A DNA stretch of 64,000 nucleotides from Bifidobacterium erythrocebi. Its GTDB lineage: Bacteria; Actinomycetota; Actinomycetes; Actinomycetales; Bifidobacteriaceae. Position numbers and translations under genes: made by a program. The stretch spans positions 62,001-126,000 of the forward strand of contig NZ_JAAIIF010000009.1 of the NCBI RefSeq assembly GCF_012932675.1. The letters run 5' to 3'. The notes beneath the pieces were generated by a model. That model made no database searches and was not told the origin of the DNA. It saw only the letters and a list, made by a program, of their open reading frames with translations. Below, in pieces: positions 8,691 through 20,570 of the stretch. Every line of letters starts with the position of its first letter. Position 1 is the stretch's first letter.

Positions 8691-9473
8691 CTATTTTCTG
8701 CGCAACAGTTCGCGTACGGTTTCCATGATCTTGCTGTCATTGGCCGATTCGGTCGACTTCAGATGCGGGAACGACTGGATCATGCGGCGCTGCTGACGGT
8801 TCAGCGTCGCCACCGCGCTGCCACGCATATTGGAGACGATTTCCTGCGACGACGATGACCATTCGTGGATCTTCTGCAGCAGCACATCCTTGCCCCACTG
8901 GTACGATTCGCCCGCATGCTCGGCGGCGGACTGGATAATCTCGCTGAAATCCCTCAGGCTCTTGCTCAGATTCACCATGCCCCTGACCGTGACAACCGTA
9001 TCCGCCACAATCGCCACCGCGAAGACCGCACATATCGCATGCACCGCGTTCATCGGGATCAGCATGATCCACTGCGCCACCCACGGCTGGGCGAATTCGA
9101 TGAGACCGACGCCAGCAGCCCCGAACACCAATGCGCCCAGCAGACTCACACGCCCCTGGATGTTGAACCGGTAGTCGCTGTAATCCCACCAGCGGGCGTG
9201 GAACATCTTCTCCATCGCCCACGAGGTGACGTATTCGAGTACGCTAGCGCCGAGCGCGCTGATGAGGAACACGAGCACGGGATGAGCGCGCAGACCGCTC
9301 AGCAGCACGATGGCCAGCACCGCGCCGGCACCGTAGATCGGGCATATCGGCCCGTTGAGGAATCCACGGTTCACCCAGCGCCGTTCCACAGCGGACACCA
9401 GAATCGACTCATAGACCCAGCCGGCGCAGCTGTACAGCAGAAACCACAGAAACAGATATTCGATATTCGTCAT
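8691..9473 (-). CDS. CmpB-domain (ABC_trans_CmpB) membrane protein
   Basis: 260 residues. The N-terminal 170 residues hold about five membrane segments with the family motifs CAGWVYES, NRGFLNGP, PIYGAG and RWWDYSDYRFNIQGR. The C-terminal 80 or so residues are soluble and helical. AGGGGAG lies before the ATG. Its gene starts 18 bases after the HD-domain gene stop, so the two are probably co-transcribed. It is a stand-alone version of the C-terminal domain of the 6735-8588 protein, so the two convergent genes look like diverged relatives. Confidence 0.82.
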   Translation of the reverse strand: MTNIEYLFLWFLLYSCAGWVYESILVSAVERRWVNRGFLNGPICPIYGAGAVLAIVLLSGLRAHPVLVFLISALGASVLEYVTSWAMEKMFHARWWDYSDYRFNIQGRVSLLGALVFGAAGVGLIEFAQPWVAQWIMLIPMNAVHAICAVFAVAIVADTVVTVRGMVNLSKSLRDFSEIIQSAAEHAGESYQWGKDVLLQKIHEWSSSSQEIVSNMRGSAVATLNRQQRRMIQSFPHLKSTESANDSKIMETVRELLRRK

Positions 9474-9491
9474 AAGTGCTCCCCTGCGTTC

Positions 9492-9983
9492 TCATTTGTG
9501 CAGCATCGGCTTATGGAAACGGCTGCGGGAGAAGGTCTCCCTGGTGGCGCTGATCTTGTCCGCCATGGTGACCAAGTAGCCTTCGATGTACTTCGGCGGC
9601 ACCGGCGTCATCGGGAACATGTGCTTGGCGATGGCGTCGCGCTCGATATGGTTGAGGTCGAAATCGCGCGCCGCATTGCGCAACGCGGTATGGCCATGGG
9701 TGAAGCCGTGCAGGCGATGCGTGCCGTTGTCCCAATCGTGCCAGTCATACAGGAAGTAGTCGTGCAGCAGCGCGGACCTGATCAGGGCGTGCAGGTCGAC
9801 GCGGTACCACAGATGCAGACGGTCGGCCAGCCAGACCGCCAGGCAGGCGACGCGAATCGAATGCGCGAACGTGGTCACCGCACCATGCTGGTAGCAGCGT
9901 TTCTCGACCTCCATATGGTCGTGTTCGAACACCTCACGACCATGCTTATAGACCAATCGTTGAATCTGAACCCTTGTCAGCAC
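9492..9983 (-). CDS. HD-domain phosphohydrolase-like protein
   Basis: 163 residues from the GTG at 9983, which has AAAGGA eight bases upstream. The frame is open further to 10121, but that extension crosses the hairpin that ends argH and has no ribosome site. The HD-domain ligands appear as HSIRVACLA, then ALLHDYFLYDWHDW, then HGFTHGHTALRNA, with a later AIAKHMFP. It resembles small HD proteins annotated as phosphohydrolases; the substrate is unknown. Co-directional and 18 bases from the CmpB-domain gene. Confidence 0.8.
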   Translation of the reverse strand: MLTRVQIQRLVYKHGREVFEHDHMEVEKRCYQHGAVTTFAHSIRVACLAVWLADRLHLWYRVDLHALIRSALLHDYFLYDWHDWDNGTHRLHGFTHGHTALRNAARDFDLNHIERDAIAKHMFPMTPVPPKYIEGYLVTMADKISATRETFSRSRFHKPMLHK

Positions 9984-10112
9984 CGTGTATTCCTTTTTGC
10001 ATCCGTTGATCGCCGCGCGTTTGCCCGCGGCTCCCGCCGCATCCGAGTGTATTGCGAATCGACCCCGGGCACCCTCATTCGATGGGATGAACCATACGGG
10101 AGCAAACATACG

Positions 10113-10148
10113 CAGACCCACCGAACGATCGCTCGAACGGCGGGTCTG
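10113..10148 (-). terminator. Terminator after argH
   Basis: CAGACCC-type stem with 11-bp arms (10113-10123 and 10138-10148) and one G-T pair, downstream of argH. It supports a start for the HD gene inside 9983 rather than 10121. Confidence 0.6.
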
Positions 10149-10220
10149 TCAGTCATCATCCGATAGCCGCTCCCCCATACGGGGCTTCAACGGCTTGACC
10201 GCCCGGAAAGCGGGCACGGT

Positions 10221-11834
<1,614 letters not shown>

Positions 11835-11869
11835 TCAGTGTTGCGATGCCGTCAATGAACGGCGCAGGC

Positions 11870-13108
<1,239 letters not shown>

Positions 13109-13133
13109 GAGCTGCCTTTCTTCAAACAAAGCT

Positions 13134-13201
13134 TATGCAAGTATATACAGAGCTACGTATATTTATGCACGGCGTGTCATATTCCATGCGATATTACGCA
13201 T
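13134..13201 (-). promoter_or_regulatory. Candidate ARG boxes upstream of argG
   Basis: Three A+T-rich half-palindromic sites resemble ArgR operators: ATGCGATATTACGCAT (13186-13201), TACGTATATTTATGCA (13154-13169) and TTATGCAAGTATATACA near 13134-13150. All share the TGCAT/ATGCA-type ends of the perfect palindrome before argC. The link to ArgR is inferred from that likeness and from the presence of argR next door. Confidence 0.55.
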
Positions 13202-13320
13202 AACACCCGGAAAACCGCGCAGCCAGCATACGGCATATACGGCAAAACCCGGCGCGGCAGGTGAACAATCACTCGCCACACCGGGCCAAATACATGCAGG
13301 AGCACCGGGAATGCAACGGC

Positions 13321-13824
13321 CTACTTGGAGGCCAAGGTCAGCAGCCAATCGGCACGCTGCCCCGCGCTTTCGTCGTCGGAGCAGATCATCATCACCGTAT
13401 CGTCGCCGGCGATGGTGCCCAGCACGCCCTCAATGCTCTGTCTGTCCAGCACGGAGGCCACATACTGTGCAGCGCCCGAAGGGGTGTGCACCACGATGAG
13501 GTTCTTCGCCGTGGCCACCGATGTGACCAGTCCGTTGAGGGCGCGCGACATCTGCTGTTCCGCCTTGCCGTCCAACGGGCGGTCGTCCTCGTCCGCATGC
13601 CCCACGGCATACGCCATGGTGCCGTCCGGCATGCGCCGCTTGAACGCGTTCATCTCATCGAGGTCACGGCTCAGCGTCGCCTGCGTGACCTCGATGCCTT
13701 CGCTGGCCAGCACCGAGGAGAGCTGCGCCTGCGAGGTGATGATATGGGTCAGCAACGCCTGCTCGATGGCGCTCAATCGAGCGGCACGACTGGCTGGACG
13801 CTGCATCGGTGTGGGCTCGCTCAT
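13321..13824 (-). CDS. argR: Arginine repressor ArgR
   Basis: Hexameric arginine-sensing transcriptional repressor, 167 residues. The N-terminal winged helix (about residues 13-75) contains [18 protein letters not shown], the classic ArgR recognition helix. The C-terminal domain binds arginine through the GTIAGDDT motif near residue 137. The start ATG overlaps the argF stop in an ATGA, so the repressor is made in fixed ratio to its pathway. Palindromes before argC and argG are its probable targets. Confidence 0.95.
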   Translation of the reverse strand: MSEPTPMQRPASRAARLSAIEQALLTHIITSQAQLSSVLASEGIEVTQATLSRDLDEMNAFKRRMPDGTMAYAVGHADEDDRPLDGKAEQQMSRALNGLVTSVATAKNLIVVHTPSGAAQYVASVLDRQSIEGVLGTIAGDDTVMMICSDDESAGQRADWLLTLASK

Positions 13825-14789
13825 GCCAGCAGGCTTTCGTCGCCACGGGCCTTGCCGGCGAGCCAGGTAAGCAATGCCTTCTGCGCGTGCAGACGGTTGC
13901 CGGCCTCGTCCCAGACCACGGACTGCGGCCCGTCGATGACCTCGGCGGTGACCTCCTTGCCGCGGTATGCCGGCAGGCAGTGCTGGAAGATGGCGTCGTC
14001 CTTGGCCTGGGCCATGAGCTCGGCGTTCACCTGGTAATCCCAGAACGGCTTCGAACGGATGGCGTATTCCGCCTCCTCGCCCATGGAGACCCACGTGTCG
14101 GTGAACACGCAGTCGGCACCGGCCACGGCCTCCTTCGGATCGGTGGTGACCAGAATGGAGCCACCGTTCTCGGCTGCGATGGCCTCGGCATCGGCCACAA
14201 TCTGCGGATCCGGCAGGTAGCCATTGGGACCGGCCACACGCACGTTCATGCCGGCGACGGCACCGCCCAGCAGGTACGAGTTCGCCATGTTGTTGGCTGC
14301 ATCGCCCAGATAGGCGATGGTCTGGTTCTTCAGATTGTCCACGCCGCCGCGATGCTCGGCGATGGTCTGGAAGTCGGCGAGGATCTGGCAGGGATGGAAC
14401 TCGTCGGTCAGCGCGTTGACCACGGGGTGCGAGCTGTACTTGGCCATCTCCTCCACACGGTCCTGGCCGAAGGTGCGCCACACCACGCCGTACGCCATAC
14501 GGTCGAGCACGCGGGCGGTGTCCGCCACCGGCTCGCCACGGCCCAGCTGGGAGCCGGACTTGTCGATCACCAGCGGGTAGCCGCCGAGTTCGGCCACGCC
14601 GATGGAGAAGCTGGAGCGGGTGCGGGTGCTCGGCTTGTCGAAGATCACCGCGATGCCCTGCGGCCCCTCGAAGGGACGATGGTAGAAGCGGTCCTTGTGG
14701 AATTTGATGGCCAGCTCCAGAACCTGCTTCTGTTCCTCATGGTTCAGGTCATCATCGCGCAGCATGTGGCGCAGTTCGGGTGTTGCCAT
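13821..14789 (-). CDS. argF: Ornithine carbamoyltransferase
   Basis: Makes citrulline from ornithine and carbamoyl phosphate. 322 residues with the carbamoyl-phosphate site STRTR at residues 54-58, [15 protein letters not shown] in the middle and [10 protein letters not shown] near residue 270. The ATG is preceded by GGAGA. It follows argD after about 100 bases and overlaps argR by four. Its place inside the biosynthetic cluster makes it the anabolic enzyme rather than the arginine-deiminase one. Confidence 0.95.
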   Translation of the reverse strand: MATPELRHMLRDDDLNHEEQKQVLELAIKFHKDRFYHRPFEGPQGIAVIFDKPSTRTRSSFSIGVAELGGYPLVIDKSGSQLGRGEPVADTARVLDRMAYGVVWRTFGQDRVEEMAKYSSHPVVNALTDEFHPCQILADFQTIAEHRGGVDNLKNQTIAYLGDAANNMANSYLLGGAVAGMNVRVAGPNGYLPDPQIVADAEAIAAENGGSILVTTDPKEAVAGADCVFTDTWVSMGEEAEYAIRSKPFWDYQVNAELMAQAKDDAIFQHCLPAYRGKEVTAEVIDGPQSVVWDEAGNRLHAQKALLTWLAGKARGDESLLA

Positions 14790-14889
14790 GTTGTCTCCTT
14801 ACGTTGTGTTGTGTCGTATGGCGCACGATTCAACGGTGATTCGTGCGACTGCCGCCCCGCTCGACCGGAACGGGGCGGCGGTATGCCCG

Positions 14890-16170
14890 TCAGTCGTCGG
14901 GCAGGTCGGCGGGAACGGCCTTGAGGATGGCCAGCGCCTCCTCGACATCGGATTCGCTGACGATCAGCGGCGGGGCGAAACGCAACGCGTCGGCACGCAC
15001 CGCATTGACGATGAGCCCATGCTCCAGGCACCAGTTCATCACGGCGTGGGCGCACGGATGACTCAGCTGCACGGCGTCGAGCAGACCGCAGCCACGCACG
15101 GATTCGTACAGCGGGTTGCCGCTCGCCATGATGCCGTCGCGCAGCTGGGCGCCGCGGGCCTCGACGTTGGCGAACAGGTGCTCCTGCTCGATCGTGGACA
15201 GCGTGGCAAGACCTGCTGCGGCACCCAGCGGATTGCCGGCGAAGGTGGAGCCGTGCGAACCCGGGGTGAACAGATCGGCGACCTTGGAGCCGAACGCGAT
15301 CATGCCGCCCATCGGGAAGCCGCCGGCCACGCCCTTGGCGAACGTGACCACATCCGGCTTGACACCACCGGACAGTTCCTTGCGCTGGAAGGCGAACCAG
15401 GAACCAGTACGGCCGATGCCGGTCTGCACCTCGTCGATGATCAGCAGGGCGTTGTTCTCGGTGCACAGCTCACGTGCATATGCGACGAAATCGGCACCGA
15501 CCGGACGCACGCCGGCCTCGCCCTGGATCAGCTCCATCATGACGGCAGCGACCGGGCCCTTGCCGTCCTTGCCGGTAGCGGCGAAGGCGTTCTTCAGCGC
15601 CTCGGTATCCCTCGCCTCCACGAACTCGATGTTCGGCACCAGCGGCTGGAACGGTTCGCGGATCGCGGGCTTCCACGTTGCGGACAGCGCGCCCAGGGTA
15701 CGGCCGTGGAACCCGTTCACCAGCGCGATGATGCGGGAGGAGCCGTCATCGGCCAGAGTGCGACCGTGCAGCTTGGCGATCTTGATGGCCGCCTCGTTGC
15801 CTTCGGCACCGGAGTTGCCGAAATACACGCGGGAGCCTTCCGGGGCGCCGGCCAGCTCGATCAGCTTGGCCGCCAGCTCGATCTGCGGTTCGGAGGCGAA
15901 GTAGTTGCTCACATGGGCGACCTTCGCGGCCTGCTCGCTGACCGCCTTGACCCATGCGGGGTGCGCGTAGCCGAGCGAGTTGACGGCGATGCCCGCCAGG
16001 AAGTCGAGGTAGCGGTTGCCATCCACATCCCACACATGGGTGCCTTCGCCGTGGTCCATCACGCGCAGCGGCGTGCCGAACACGTTCATATGCACCTGGG
16101 AGTACTCCCCCAGCCACTTGTCGTCGTTGGGACCCAGCACATCCAAGTTCTTGGTGTTGTCAGCGTTCAT
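14890..16170 (-). CDS. argD: N-acetylornithine aminotransferase
   Basis: PLP-dependent class III aminotransferase converting N-acetylglutamate semialdehyde to N-acetylornithine, 426 residues. Seen are the phosphate-loop [13 protein letters not shown], the [11 protein letters not shown] segment, the Schiff-base Lys in [11 protein letters not shown] and [12 protein letters not shown]. The start overlaps the end of argB by 11 bases, which argues for coupled translation. Confidence 0.95.
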   Translation of the reverse strand: MNADNTKNLDVLGPNDDKWLGEYSQVHMNVFGTPLRVMDHGEGTHVWDVDGNRYLDFLAGIAVNSLGYAHPAWVKAVSEQAAKVAHVSNYFASEPQIELAAKLIELAGAPEGSRVYFGNSGAEGNEAAIKIAKLHGRTLADDGSSRIIALVNGFHGRTLGALSATWKPAIREPFQPLVPNIEFVEARDTEALKNAFAATGKDGKGPVAAVMMELIQGEAGVRPVGADFVAYARELCTENNALLIIDEVQTGIGRTGSWFAFQRKELSGGVKPDVVTFAKGVAGGFPMGGMIAFGSKVADLFTPGSHGSTFAGNPLGAAAGLATLSTIEQEHLFANVEARGAQLRDGIMASGNPLYESVRGCGLLDAVQLSHPCAHAVMNWCLEHGLIVNAVRADALRFAPPLIVSESDVEEALAILKAVPADLPDD

Positions 16171-17113
16171 AGGAACTCCTCATTTCGATGCCGTCATCGG
16201 GCACGACCATGGTGCCGATGCCGGCGGAGGTGAATATCTCGTTCAGGATGGAATGCGGCTTGCGTCCATCGATGATATGGGCCTTGGGCACGCCGCCGTC
16301 GATGGCGCGCACGCAGGCCTCCATCTTCGGCCTCATGCCGCTTTCCAAGTCGGGAAGCATGTCGCGCAGCGTCTCCACGCCGATCCGGCCGATCAGGGAG
16401 CCGCGATCTGGCCAGTCGGCATACAGGCCGTCGACGTCGGTAAGGATGACCAGCTTGCTTGCGCCGACCGCAGCGGCCAGTGCGGCGGCAGCGGAATCGG
16501 CGTTCACATTAAGCACTTCGGTGGCGTCGTCCTCGTTCGGCGCGACGGAGGACACGACCGGGATACGCCCGGCGTTCACCAGATCCTCCACGGCGGACGC
16601 GTCCACGCTCACCACATCGCCGACCAGGCCGATGTCGGTGGGCTTGCCGTCGATGACGGGATGACGCTGCATGGCGGAGAACAGGCCGCCGTCCTCGCCG
16701 GACAGGCCGACTGCGAACGGGCCGTGCGCGTTGATCAGACCCACCAGTTCGCGCGACACCTTGCCGGTAAGCACCATACGCACCACGTCCATGGCGTCCG
16801 GCGTGGTCACGCGCAGGCCGCCCTTGAACTCCGACTTGATGCCCAAGGCCTTGAGCATCTGGGAGATCTGCGGGCCACCGCCATGCACCACGATCGGATG
16901 CAGGCCCACCTGGCGCAGGAACACCATGTCTTCGGCGAAGCACGCCTTGAGATGCTCGTCGATCATGGCATTGCCGCCATACTTGACGACAATGCGCTGG
17001 CCCGCGAACTCCTCAAGCCACGGCAGCGCCTCGATGAGCACCTCCGCCTTCTGATCGGCGCGCAGATCGGTGTGCACGTCGAAGTGGAATCCGGGTCCCT
17101 TTAGTTCACTCAT
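16160..17113 (-). CDS. argB: N-acetylglutamate kinase
   Basis: Amino-acid kinase family enzyme phosphorylating N-acetylglutamate, and the usual point of arginine feedback inhibition. 317 residues from the ATG at 17113 with AGGAAG upstream; a longer frame to 17146 lacks a ribosome site. Motifs are VVKYGGNAM near residue 46, HGGGPQIS, and [12 protein letters not shown] with ILTDVDGLY. It is separated from argJ by a 180-base gap filled by a long inverted repeat. Confidence 0.95.
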   Translation of the reverse strand: MSELKGPGFHFDVHTDLRADQKAEVLIEALPWLEEFAGQRIVVKYGGNAMIDEHLKACFAEDMVFLRQVGLHPIVVHGGGPQISQMLKALGIKSEFKGGLRVTTPDAMDVVRMVLTGKVSRELVGLINAHGPFAVGLSGEDGGLFSAMQRHPVIDGKPTDIGLVGDVVSVDASAVEDLVNAGRIPVVSSVAPNEDDATEVLNVNADSAAAALAAAVGASKLVILTDVDGLYADWPDRGSLIGRIGVETLRDMLPDLESGMRPKMEACVRAIDGGVPKAHIIDGRKPHSILNEIFTSAGIGTMVVPDDGIEMRSSYER

Positions 17114-17154
17114 ATTCTTCCTAGTTTCGATTCTTCGCTTCATCATGCCGGTGG

Positions 17155-17233
17155 GGCGGTCCGATGGGCGTTATTCGACATCCTTCAGGCCGATAGGCCA
17201 AGCTTCATGTCTCATAACACCCATCGGACCGCC
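17155..17233. repeat. Long inverted repeat between argJ and argB
   Basis: 20-bp arms (17155-17174 and 17214-17233) with one mismatch and a 39-base loop that itself contains the small palindrome GGCCGATAGGCC. In the argJ-argB mRNA it would form a strong extended hairpin. No T run follows, so an attenuator, RNA-processing site or mRNA-stability element is more likely than a simple terminator. Confidence 0.75.
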
Positions 17234-17295
17234 TGTCGCCCACAAGGCGAACGCCTCCCGGTATCCCGTCCCATCCAGAGATCAGGAGTTGCGGT

Positions 17296-18468
17296 TCAGC
17301 TCTCGTAGTCGGCGTTGATGTGCACGTAGTCGTTGGTCAGATCGTCGGTCCAGACGGTCGCCTCGGCGTCGCCCGCATGCAGGTCGATGTCGATATGGAC
17401 CTCGCGCGGGGTCATGTCGACCTCGCTGCGGTCACGGCCGGCTCCGCCGTTCTCGCAGATACGCACGCCGTTGACGTCGACGGTCACTGCGGTCGAATTG
17501 TACGGGGCGACTTCGGCGGGAACAGTGCCCAGGGAGGACACGATACGACCCCAGTTCGGGTCGTTGCCGCTGATGGCGCACTTGAGCAGGTTCGACGCGG
17601 CGACGGCACGGCCGCAGGCAAGCGCCGCGTCCTCGCTGGTGGCACCGGTGACGGTGATGCGGATGTCGTGGCTTGCGCCTTCGCCGTCGCCCACGATCTG
17701 ACGTGCGAGGGATGCGCAGGCCTCCTGCACGAGCTTGTTGAACTCGTCCGGGTCGGGCTCCACGCCGGAGGCACCGGAGGCGAGCAGCAGCACGGTGTCG
17801 TTGGTGGACATGCAGCCATCCACGTCGATGCGATTGAAGGAGTGGTCGGTGGCCACGGCGAGCGCGGCCTGCATCTGGCCTGCGGACACCACGGCGTCGG
17901 TGGTGATGACGCACAGCATGGTGGCCAGCTGCGGGGCGATCATGCCGGATCCCTTGACCATGCCGCCGATCTTCCAGCCGGTGGAACCGGTCAGCTCGAC
18001 GGTCTTCGGCTTGGTGTCGGTGGTCATGATGGCGTGCGCCGCATCCGACCCCGCCTCGGCGGTATCCGCAAGAGCGGCGTAGGCGTTCTTCGCGCCGTCC
18101 AGCACGTTGTCGAGCGGCAGCAGTTCGCCGATCAGGCCCGTGGAGCACACCGCCACGTCGTGGCTGTCGCAGCCGACCAGTTCGGCCACGGTTTCGGCGG
18201 TCTTCTTGGACTGGGCGAAGCCGGGTTCGCCGGTGCAGGCGTTCGCGCCGCCGGAGTTCAGGATGACGGCCTTGAGCTTGCCGTCCGCCACGATGCCTCG
18301 CGACCACTGCACCGGTGCGGCGCAGAAGCGGTTCGAGGTGAACACGCCTGCGGCAGCATTAAGCGGACCGTTGTTGACGACGAGGGCGAGATCCTTCTTG
18401 CCCTTAACGGAGGAAATACCGGCTTCCACGCCTGCGGCGGAAAAGCCCTGTGCAAAAGTAACGCTCAC
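17296..18468 (-). CDS. argJ: Bifunctional ornithine acetyltransferase / N-acetylglutamate synthase
   Basis: Recycles the acetyl group from N-acetylornithine to glutamate and, when bifunctional, also makes N-acetylglutamate from acetyl-CoA. 390 residues. The self-cleavage site lies in QLATMLCVIT, with Thr183 becoming the N-terminus of the beta chain. Also seen are SGGANACTG and DPNWGRI. The start overlaps the argC stop by four bases. No argA or argE was seen in the window, consistent with the cyclic pathway. Confidence 0.95.
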   Translation of the reverse strand: MSVTFAQGFSAAGVEAGISSVKGKKDLALVVNNGPLNAAAGVFTSNRFCAAPVQWSRGIVADGKLKAVILNSGGANACTGEPGFAQSKKTAETVAELVGCDSHDVAVCSTGLIGELLPLDNVLDGAKNAYAALADTAEAGSDAAHAIMTTDTKPKTVELTGSTGWKIGGMVKGSGMIAPQLATMLCVITTDAVVSAGQMQAALAVATDHSFNRIDVDGCMSTNDTVLLLASGASGVEPDPDEFNKLVQEACASLARQIVGDGEGASHDIRITVTGATSEDAALACGRAVAASNLLKCAISGNDPNWGRIVSSLGTVPAEVAPYNSTAVTVDVNGVRICENGGAGRDRSEVDMTPREVHIDIDLHAGDAEATVWTDDLTNDYVHINADYES

Positions 18469-19559
18469 GGTGCCACTCCAATCTTGGTAAGGCCTTGATC
18501 CTCAGGAAGACCCAAGGCGATGTTCAGGGACTGCACCGCCTGGCCGGCGGTGCCTCTGTTCAGGTTGTCGATCGCGGCGAACGCGATGATGCGCCCTGCG
18601 TTGCGGTCGGTGACGACCTGCAGGTGCGCGGCGTTCGAGCCGATGATGTTGCCGGTGGACGGCAGTGCGCCCTCGGGCAGCACGACCATGAAGTCCTGGC
18701 CTTCATAGGCCTTCGTCCACACCTCGCGGATCTCCGCGTCGGTCATGGACTTGGCCTTGTCGCTCATGGTCGCGCTCACCGTGGCGAGGATGCCACGGGA
18801 CATCGGTGCGAGCACGGGTGTGAAGCTCAGTGTGAAGTCCTTCGCGTCCGCGGCGCTTTTGCCTGCGGCATGCGCGAAGTTCTGCAGGATCTCGGGAATA
18901 TGACGATGCGTGCCGCCCACGCCATAGGGCAAGGCCGCCTGCAGCGCCTCGGCGGCGAGCAGGTTGGTGCGCTTGAGGTTCTTGCCCGCACCGGAGTAGC
19001 CGACCACCAGATCGGCCACGACGCTCTTGGGCTCGATGAGCCCCTGGGCGATGCCCGGCTGCATGGCCAGCGTGGTGGCGGTGACGTTGCACCCCGGACC
19101 GGCGATGCGCTTGGCTCCCGGAAGCGCGCTGCGCTGGCGCAGGTATGCGCCGGATTCGTCGGTGCCGACGATCAGCTCGGGCATGCCATAGGTCCAATGC
19201 TCGTAGAAGTCGCCACCGTAGAAGGCGTCCCACGCGCTGCGTTCCTCAAGGCGGTGATCCGCGCCGAGATCCACGACGACGGATTCGGGATCGAGCTGTG
19301 CGGCGAGCTTGCCGGATGCGCCGTGCGGCAGGGCGAGGATGATGACATCATGCCCGTTGAGCACTTCCGCGGTGGTGTCTTCCACCACCAGATCCGCCAG
19401 CTGGGGAATGTGCGGCATATGCTTCGCCATGGACTCGCCCACGGACGAGTGCCCAGCCACACAGGTCACCTCAAAATCCGGATGGGCCGCGAGAATGCGT
19501 AGCGCCTCGCCACCCGCATAGCCCGTGGCACCCGCCACGGCAACCGTGTATTTCGCCAT
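18465..19559 (-). CDS. argC: N-acetyl-gamma-glutamyl-phosphate reductase
   Basis: NADPH-dependent reduction of N-acetylglutamyl phosphate to the semialdehyde. 364 residues from the second of two in-frame ATGs; the AAAAGGA site sits seven bases before it but directly touches the first (19565). The N-terminal GATGYAGGE binds NADPH. The catalytic Cys157 is in GPGCNVTA, which differs from the more common GCYPT form. First gene of the arg operon, behind a perfect ARG-box-like palindrome. Confidence 0.94.
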   Translation of the reverse strand: MAKYTVAVAGATGYAGGEALRILAAHPDFEVTCVAGHSSVGESMAKHMPHIPQLADLVVEDTTAEVLNGHDVIILALPHGASGKLAAQLDPESVVVDLGADHRLEERSAWDAFYGGDFYEHWTYGMPELIVGTDESGAYLRQRSALPGAKRIAGPGCNVTATTLAMQPGIAQGLIEPKSVVADLVVGYSGAGKNLKRTNLLAAEALQAALPYGVGGTHRHIPEILQNFAHAAGKSAADAKDFTLSFTPVLAPMSRGILATVSATMSDKAKSMTDAEIREVWTKAYEGQDFMVVLPEGALPSTGNIIGSNAAHLQVVTDRNAGRIIAFAAIDNLNRGTAGQAVQSLNIALGLPEDQGLTKIGVAP

Positions 19560-19613
19560 ATTCATATCCTTTTGACTTGGTAACTTCCCCGAGCATACAG
19601 CGATATACAGACT

Positions 19614-19631
19614 AATGCATAATTATGCATT
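19614..19631. promoter_or_regulatory. Perfect palindromic ARG box upstream of argC
   Basis: AATGCATAATTATGCATT is a perfect 18-bp palindrome, the length of a classical ARG box, with the A+T-rich centre such boxes show. It lies about 55 bases before the argC start codon, where it can block the operon promoter. The ArgR link is inferred from position and from argR in the same operon. Confidence 0.75.
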
Positions 19632-19717
19632 TCAGCGTTTCGCGCCGCCAACACTGTTCTTCGCGCGACCCCGACCGCGCCAAAAGGCCTCGGCATATAG
19701 GCGAAACGCATAGAAAA

Positions 19718-19749
19718 GGGCCGCATGACGGTACACCGCCATACGACCC
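19718..19749 (-). terminator. Terminator after the DUF4190 gene
   Basis: 14-bp stem (19718-19731 and 19736-19749) fully paired when G-T pairs are allowed, with a 4-base loop and a TTTT run on the minus strand. A well-formed intrinsic terminator between the DUF4190 gene and argC. Confidence 0.8.
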
Positions 19750-19797
19750 GAGAAGGAAAACGAAGCGTGTCAGCACATGCAGCAGAGCACGCGCACG

Positions 19798-20475
19798 CTA
19801 CGCGGAGATGGACCCGTCGCCGGCACCGCCGCCGTTGCCGCCGCCCGAATACATATTGAACATCTGCGCATACAGATCGTTGACGCTGATGCCTCTGATC
19901 AGCAGATATGCCTGCAGCAGCGTGGTCAGCACGTTGATGACGATGGCCGCGATGGCCAGCCCGCGCCCCTTCATATGCAGTCTTTTGGTGCGTACCAGCG
20001 ACAATCCGCCGATGACCGCGGGAAGCACCGGAACGGAGAAGACCAACGAGCAGACGAACGCCACGATCGCATACGAATCCCAATGCCCGTAGAACGGGTT
20101 CTGCGCAGGATCGTCGGGGTTCAGGTACTGAATACGCGGCATGTTCGGCTGCGGCGGCTGACCGCCATACGGATTGTATTGGTTCTGCTGCTGCGCGTAC
20201 GGGTTCGGCTGCGCATACGGATTATACGGCTGGCCTTGCTGGCCGGCATATTGCTGGCCGTTCTGCGTATTCTGACCGTTCTGACCAAAGTAGGGCTGGG
20301 CTCCGGGCTGCTGGCCGTTCGCCGGATTCTGCTGCGCCGCGTTGGCGCCGTCCGCCGGCTGCGCCGGTTCCGGCTTGCCGTACAGGTACGGGTCGTAGCC
20401 CGGATACTGCCCGGACATGGCCCCGTATTGCGGTTGCTTGGTCTGCCCGTATTCAGGCTGCTTATGGTCGTCCAT
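19798..20475 (-). CDS. DUF4190-type membrane protein with Pro/Gln/Tyr-rich N-terminal tail
   Basis: 225 residues. The first 120 or so are low-complexity Gln/Pro/Tyr/Asn repeats (QPEYGQ, NPYAQP, QYNPYGG), a form common in actinobacterial membrane proteins. Two membrane segments follow (about residues 132-160 and 175-200) with the GGLSLVRTKRL and GRGLAIAAIVI pattern of DUF4190. A short Gly-rich tail ends the protein. Function unknown. It lies between pheT and argC, with terminators on both sides, so it is a single-gene unit. Confidence 0.8.
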   Translation of the reverse strand: MDDHKQPEYGQTKQPQYGAMSGQYPGYDPYLYGKPEPAQPADGANAAQQNPANGQQPGAQPYFGQNGQNTQNGQQYAGQQGQPYNPYAQPNPYAQQQNQYNPYGGQPPQPNMPRIQYLNPDDPAQNPFYGHWDSYAIVAFVCSLVFSVPVLPAVIGGLSLVRTKRLHMKGRGLAIAAIVINVLTTLLQAYLLIRGISVNDLYAQMFNMYSGGGNGGGAGDGSISA

Positions 20476-20522
20476 ACCGATTACCTACTTCTTCGATCGT
20501 GCCGGCATTGCGCCGAACGGCA

Positions 20523-20556
20523 ATGGGGTGCACGCCGTAGCCGACGCACACCCCAT
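20523..20556 (-). terminator. Hairpin after pheT
   Basis: 15-bp stem (20523-20537 and 20542-20556), mostly perfect with G-T pairs and a 4-base loop. It begins 15 bases after the pheT stop. No strong T run. Confidence 0.55.
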
Positions 20557-20570
20557 AATCATATCCGCGC

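Noticed and set aside
9984-10121. N-terminal extension of the HD-domain protein
   Set aside because: It would cross the argH terminator and lacks a ribosome site; the GTG at 9983 has AAAGGA at good spacing.
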